Assembly (NCBI GenBank): GCA_036501185.1
Contig: DASYAU010000070.1
Span: 1 to 64,000, forward strand
Direction: 5' to 3'
Source of the DNA: Korobacter sp036501185
GTDB lineage: Bacteria; Acidobacteriota; Terriglobia; Terriglobales; Acidobacteriaceae
DNA length: 64,000 bases
Position 1 is the first letter of the stretch, and every line of letters begins with the position of its first letter. The position numbers and the translations under genes are program-made. Positions 60,017 to 64,000 of this stretch are shown here, in pieces. The notes beneath the pieces were generated by a model. The model had not been told where the DNA came from. It did no database searches and worked only from the letters and a program-made list of their open reading frames with translations.

Positions 60017-61627
60017 GTGAAGCGAATCCACAAGCAAGCATGGGGAATGGCCATTCTGTCCGGCGTCCTCCAGGTGGTTATCTTTCCTTCACCCGCCCTG
60101 TATTTCCTCTGTTGGATCGCACTCGCCCCGCTCATTATCGCCATCCTGCGCGCCCGCGACCAGGACGCGGTACAACTGCTCGCCGAAGGGGGTTCGAGTT
60201 ATCTTGCACCGGCCAGCTTGCGGCAGGGCTTCGTGCTCGGCTATGCCAGCGGCATAGTGTGGTACCTGGGCAGTTGCTACTGGGTGTACCACGCCATGCA
60301 TTACTACGGCGGTTTGAACGCGTTCGCCTCCGCGCTGCTGCTGCTGCTCTTCGCGCTGTACGTCGCCCTTTATCACGGATTGTTCGGAATCCTGTTGGCG
60401 CTGAGCGCGCGCAAGCGCCAGGGATACAGTCTCCGCGCGCTCGTGCTCGCGCCGTTCCTGTGGGTTTCAGTGGAGCTGGCGCGCACTTATATCACCGGAT
60501 TCCCTTGGGACCTGCTCGGCACGGCGCAGGTGAACAACGTCCCACTGGCACGCATAGCGACCTTCACCGGCGTTTACGGATTGTCGTTTGAGATTGCACT
60601 GGTGAACGCGGCCTTCGCTGCCGCGGCGCTTGTCGCACGACGGCAACGCGCAACCATGCTGATCGCGGCGTTCTGCGCAAGCGTCGGCTTGCAGGTGTGG
60701 CAGCTCGTTCCCATGCAGGCCGCGCCGCCCGATCATTACGCTACGCTGGTGCAGGAGAACCTGCCGCTGCAGGATGTCCATTGGGACGAGCAAAAAGAAA
60801 AGGACGTTCTCGCCGAACTCGAGAAGTTCAGCGTTGCGCCGAAGGGCGCCAGCGACGACCATCCGGGCGTGATCGTCTGGCCGGAATCCCCCGCGCCGTT
60901 CTTTGTCACCGATTATCACTTCCGGGGAACGATGATGGAGATTGCGCGGCAGACGCACTCGTTCGTTATCGCCGGAAGCCTGGGCATCGAGAACACTGGC
61001 CGCGAAGACGTGCAGCCCGATCTCTACAACTCCGCAGTGCTGATTACGCCCGAAGGGCACTGGGCAGCCCGCTATGACAAGAACCATCTCGTTCCATTTG
61101 GCGAGTACATCCCGTTCGCGGGAATGTTCAGCTTTGCGAAGTCGCTCACGCACGAGGTCGGGAACTTCAAGGCAGGCAAAGAACGCACGGTACTTGATCT
61201 CGCGAAGCACAAGATCGGTACGTTTATTTGCTACGAGAGCATTTTCCCGGGCGAAGTGCGCCAGTTTGCCGACAACGGCGCCGACCTGTTCGTCAACATT
61301 TCCGACGATGGCTGGTATGGCAACTCTGGTGCGCCCGGGCAGCATTTGAACCAGGCGAGAATGCGTGCCATCGAGAATGAGCGTTGGCTGCTGCGCTCAA
61401 CAAACACGGGCATCACTGCCGCTATCGATCCTTACGGACGCGTGGTTGTGAGCGCACCGAGGAATGTGCGTGCCTACATGGAAGCACCGTTTGCCTATGT
61501 TTCGGAGAAGACCTTTTACACCGAACACGGCGATTGGTTTCCGATTGCATGTGTCATAATTTCTTTGCTGGCATTGATTGTGCGCAGCCGCCCGGCGGCG
61601 CGCGTCACGCAGCCTCAACCGGTCTAA
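60017..61627 (+). CDS. lnt: Apolipoprotein N-acyltransferase
   Basis: Lnt adds the third acyl chain to the N-terminal cysteine of lipoproteins in the inner membrane. The 536-aa protein has about seven N-terminal transmembrane segments and a nitrilase-like periplasmic domain with the catalytic triad: Glu in WPESPAPFF, Lys in YDKNHLVPFGEY and Cys in FICYESIFP. It begins with a GTG start. prfB starts 31 bases after its stop. Its presence supports a diderm cell envelope. Confidence 0.94.
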   Translation: MKRIHKQAWGMAILSGVLQVVIFPSPALYFLCWIALAPLIIAILRARDQDAVQLLAEGGSSYLAPASLRQGFVLGYASGIVWYLGSCYWVYHAMHYYGGLNAFASALLLLLFALYVALYHGLFGILLALSARKRQGYSLRALVLAPFLWVSVELARTYITGFPWDLLGTAQVNNVPLARIATFTGVYGLSFEIALVNAAFAAAALVARRQRATMLIAAFCASVGLQVWQLVPMQAAPPDHYATLVQENLPLQDVHWDEQKEKDVLAELEKFSVAPKGASDDHPGVIVWPESPAPFFVTDYHFRGTMMEIARQTHSFVIAGSLGIENTGREDVQPDLYNSAVLITPEGHWAARYDKNHLVPFGEYIPFAGMFSFAKSLTHEVGNFKAGKERTVLDLAKHKIGTFICYESIFPGEVRQFADNGADLFVNISDDGWYGNSGAPGQHLNQARMRAIENERWLLRSTNTGITAAIDPYGRVVVSAPRNVRAYMEAPFAYVSEKTFYTEHGDWFPIACVIISLLALIVRSRPAARVTQPQPV

Positions 61628-61657
61628 ACACCGCGAATCAAGCGAAGAAGGAAGCGA

Positions 61658-62786
61658 ATGGTCGAGGAACTCGAGCAGGAATACGCAGAGTTGAGCAAGA
61701 AGGTCCGTGAGCTGAAGGAGTATCTTTGACGCTCCTCGCGTCCGTACGCAACTGGCCGGAGTAGAGAAAGAAGCCGCCGACCCAAATCTCTGGTCCAATC
61801 CTGAAAATTCGCAGCGCGTCATGCGCGAGAAAAAGCGGCTGGAGGACATGCTCTCCACCGATGTCGAACTCGGCCGCCGTAGCGACGACATCTCGGCTTA
61901 TTTCGAGTTGGCGAAGGAAGGCGAGGAGGTCACGACCGACCTCCGCCGGGAGATGGACCAGCTTCGAGATTTGGTAGATCGGCTCGAGACGGAGACGCTG
62001 CTCTCCGGAGAAAGCGATCGCCTGAGCGCCATTGTCACCATCCATCCTGGGGCGGGCGGCACGGAGTCGCAGGACTGGGCCGAGATGCTCCTACGTATGT
62101 ACCTGCGCTGGTCGGAGCGGCAAGGGTTCGAGACCACCGTGAACGACTACCAGCCTGGCGAAGAGGCCGGCCTGAAATCGGTGACATTTACGGTTTCGGG
62201 ACAAGACGCGTACGGCTTGCTGACCAGCGAGATCGGAGTGCATCGGCTGGTGCGGATCTCGCCCTTCGACCAGGCAAAGCGGCGGCACACGTCGTTTGCA
62301 AGCGTGTTCGTTTCGCCCGAAATCGATGAGAGCATCGAAGTCGTGGTGAAGCCCGAAGATTTGCGTATCGATACCTATCGATCTGGCGGCAAGGGTGGCC
62401 AGCACGTGAATACCACCGATTCCGCGGTGCGCATAACCCATTTTCCGACCGGAATCGTGGTGAGCTGCCAGAACGAGCGTTCGCAGCACAAAAACCGCGA
62501 GCGGGGGATGAAGATCCTGCGCTCCAAGCTCTACGAGTACGAGCTCGAAAAGAAGAAAGCCGCCTCGCAGAAGGTTGAGGACTCCAAGCTCGACATCGAT
62601 TTCGGCTCGCAGATTCGCTCCTATGTGCTGCATCCGTACAGGATGGTGAAGGACCATCGCACGCGATTTGAGGTTGGAGATCCGGATCGCGTGCTCGACG
62701 GCGACCTGAAAGGCTTCATTCGGGCGTATCTGCTGATGCGCCGCGCGGAGTCGAAGGGCGGAGACGGCGCGGCTCCCGTCGCTTAG
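61658..62786 (+). CDS. prfB: Peptide chain release factor 2 with programmed +1 frameshift
   Basis: RF2 releases peptides at UAA and UGA codons. The first frame is ATG 61658 to CTT 61724-61726, followed by an in-frame TGA at 61727-61729. The site reads AAGGAG TAT CTT TGA C, the known autoregulatory signal where ribosomes shift +1 from CTT TGA to CTT GAC. The second frame runs from 61728 to 62786. The joined product has 375 aa, with the SPF stop-codon motif at residues 201-203 and GGQ at 246-248. When RF2 is scarce, the slow UGA decoding allows the shift, so RF2 controls its own synthesis. This is not a pseudogene. Confidence 0.96.
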
Positions 62787-62824
62787 TTCTGGCCGACAGC
62801 ACGACCGTCGAGCTATCCTTACCC

Positions 62825-63469
62825 ATGCCTCACGTTGCTGCCAACAGCGGCTTCAGTGCGAAATTCGATGAAGCGATGCTGCTCGCGCACGAACTGCATC
62901 GCCGCGATGTGCGCAAGGGCACCGGCAAGCCGTATATTTCGCACCTGCTCGGCGTCTGCTCGCTGGTAGTAGATTATGGCGGCGACGAAGAAATGGCCAT
63001 CGCCGCCCTGTTGCACGACGCCGCGGAAGACCATGGCGGACTGCCAATGCTGGAGCAGATCCGACAGCGATTTGGCGACCGCGTGGCCCACATCGTGGAC
63101 GGCTGCACCGATAGCTACGTGCTCGATGCATCGCAAAAAGAGCCGTGGCGCCAGCGCAAGGAAATGTATCTCGCGCGACTTCCGCTGGAAGATGCGGACG
63201 TGCGGCTGGTCTCGGCGGCCGACAAGCTGTACAACTGCCGCACGATCCTGCGCGACCTCCGCCGAGACGGCATGCCCGCCCTCGACCGCTTCAACGGCGG
63301 ACGCAAAGACACGGTGTGGTACTACGACGAACTGGTGCGGGTGTTTCGCCGTGCGGGCAGCAACGACCTTGTGGAAGAACTCGCAATTTCTGTCGATGAA
63401 ATGAAGCGCGTGACGGGCTACAATCAAGCTCCAGAATTGCCTCGAATGCCAAGCCAGGAGCCGTCTTAG
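62825..63469 (+). CDS. HD-domain phosphohydrolase (RelA/SpoT hydrolase-like)
   Basis: The 214-aa protein has an HD metal-dependent hydrolase domain: KPYISHLLGVCSLVVDYGGDEEMAIAALLHDAAEDHGG holds the HD pair, and VSAADKLYNCRTILRDLRRDG the later aspartate, similar to the hydrolase half of RelA/SpoT and Mesh1-like (p)ppGpp hydrolases. A synthetase domain is absent. It may be a small alarmone hydrolase; other nucleotide substrates are possible. It follows prfB by 38 bases. Confidence 0.84.
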   Translation: MPHVAANSGFSAKFDEAMLLAHELHRRDVRKGTGKPYISHLLGVCSLVVDYGGDEEMAIAALLHDAAEDHGGLPMLEQIRQRFGDRVAHIVDGCTDSYVLDASQKEPWRQRKEMYLARLPLEDADVRLVSAADKLYNCRTILRDLRRDGMPALDRFNGGRKDTVWYYDELVRVFRRAGSNDLVEELAISVDEMKRVTGYNQAPELPRMPSQEPS

Positions 63470-63472
63470 CCG

Positions 63473-64000
63473 ATGAGCCGCATGATCGATCTGGTCAGGG
63501 AATCGGCGCTGCCCGCCAACATGATGCGGAGCGCTGCCAAAGGCGCGCTCTCGGTGGCTCCGGGCGAGATGGTGGAAATCCTGGTCTATCTTGCTGACCA
63601 CCCCGTCTTTGGCGCCGAAGCTCGCATGACGCTCGCCGGATGGGAAGAGAAGTCCGCGAAGATGGTGGTGGGTGATCCACGCGCGTCCGCGGACGTGCTC
63701 GCCTATTTCATATCGTTCGACAATCTCCGGCTGCCGCTGCTGAATACCTTACTGATAAACCCGGCCGTGACCGAAGAGATGATCGTGCACCTTGCCATGC
63801 GAGCGTCCACGAAGGTCCTGGCAAACATGCTGTGGCACCCGCGGGTGCTGGCGAGCACGTCGGTGCTGCATGCGATATCGATGAACGTCAATCTGCCGGA
63901 TGACGATGCGGCGGTCGTACGGTCGGCCCTGGCGAACCTCGGCGAGAATACGGATTACCTCATCGAGAAGGCGGAGATGGATGGGGACACCGACGAGATT
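63473..64000 (+). CDS. Helical-repeat (DUF2336-like) protein, 3' end cut by window edge
   Basis: The reading frame starts with ATG at 63473-63475 and stays open to the edge (176 codons). It begins MSRMIDLVRESALPAN and contains helical repeats with Asp/Asn-Pro turns (LADHPVFGAEARMTLAG, GDPRASADVLAYFIS, LINPAVTEEMIVHLA, LWHPRVLASTSVLHAIS). The pattern resembles DUF2336 and the protein at 51254-51994. It starts 3 bases after the HD-domain gene and is probably co-transcribed. Function unknown. Confidence 0.7.
   Translation, partial: MSRMIDLVRESALPANMMRSAAKGALSVAPGEMVEILVYLADHPVFGAEARMTLAGWEEKSAKMVVGDPRASADVLAYFISFDNLRLPLLNTLLINPAVTEEMIVHLAMRASTKVLANMLWHPRVLASTSVLHAISMNVNLPDDDAAVVRSALANLGENTDYLIEKAEMDGDTDEI

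Noticed and set aside
61658..61729. prfB as a frameshifted pseudogene or sequencing error
   Set aside because: The exact CTT TGA C site with a preceding purine-rich element is the known programmed frameshift, and all downstream motifs are intact.
1..64000. Mobile elements, integrases, CRISPR arrays, phage genes
   Set aside because: No transposase, integrase or phage-type product and no regularly spaced direct repeats were seen.

Overview
The window reads as chromosomal DNA of a free-living Gram-negative bacterium of moderately high GC content. The best guess is an Acidobacteriota soil lineage of the Terriglobia/Koribacter kind. This rests on outer-membrane functions (lpxD, lnt, a lauroyl-type acyltransferase, a TonB-dependent receptor), a glycine cleavage system with split gcvPA/gcvPB, an archaeal/eukaryotic-type ProRS, a prfB with programmed frameshift, and many secreted proteins of types common in that phylum (ARPP-1/DUF6569, DUF3455, YncE-like propeller, BNR-repeat protein, DehI-like protein). 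The taxon is an inference; no rRNA gene is present. No insertion sequence, phage gene, integrase or CRISPR array was seen.

Layout. 1-6.8 kb, minus strand: CYTH protein (cut by the edge), a small unknown, polyprenyl synthase, yajQ, tatD, metG and larC. 6.9-12.4 kb: argS, a secreted phosphoesterase, an ARPP-1 protein, a tiny cysteine-rich protein and a single-domain response regulator. 12.7-17.2 kb: glycine cleavage operon gcvT-gcvH-gcvPA-gcvPB, closed by a bidirectional terminator. 17.3-28.7 kb: a membrane protein, a DUF3455 protein, tRNA-Leu(UAG), a zinc-ribbon protein, proS, a Crp/Fnr regulator with ric (iron-sulfur/NO repair), a TonB receptor divergent from a beta-propeller protein, a GHMP kinase and a secreted unknown.

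28.8-43.6 kb is the most unusual part: about 14.8 kb of tightly packed, often overlapping plus-strand genes that join a stressosome-type partner-switching module to a gas vesicle cluster. It holds RsbR, RsbS and RsbT homologues, an ATPase-PP2C fusion protein, an RsbT-like/histidine-kinase/receiver fusion, a receiver-PAS-kinase, a double-domain ArsA/Get3-type ATPase with a CxxC pair in each half, three GvpF/L paralogues, a GvpM/J-like protein, GvpK, GvpJ, GvpA, a PAS sensor kinase with a cysteine-rich N-terminal domain, a receiver protein and GvpG. A good sigma70-like promoter lies in the only long gap (38835-39145), just before gvpJ and gvpA. No gvpN-type AAA+ ATPase, sigma factor, RsbV or RsbW is present in the window. 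The inferred working model is that an environmental signal is integrated by the stressosome and kinases to control gas vesicle production, while the ArsA/Get3-like ATPase handles hydrophobic Gvp proteins.

43.6-47.1 kb, minus strand: a fibronectin-III protein, then an MFS transporter, DinB protein and SDR dehydrogenase that form an operon. 47.1-54.2 kb: a large secreted BNR/sortilin-like protein, a DUF4337-type membrane protein, a short kinase-dimerisation-like protein, a helical-repeat protein, a quinone-oxidoreductase-like enzyme, a small secreted protein and a LuxR-type regulator whose receiver has lost its phospho-acceptor. 54.2-54.6 kb: a non-coding stretch rich in inverted repeats that could fold as a pseudoknot, ahead of a SYLF-domain protein. 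55.5-64 kb: an acyltransferase, lpxD, a MobB-like P-loop protein, a DehI-like protein, a RibD-C/DHFR-fold reductase, lnt, prfB with its +1 frameshift, an HD-domain hydrolase and a helical-repeat protein cut by the right edge.
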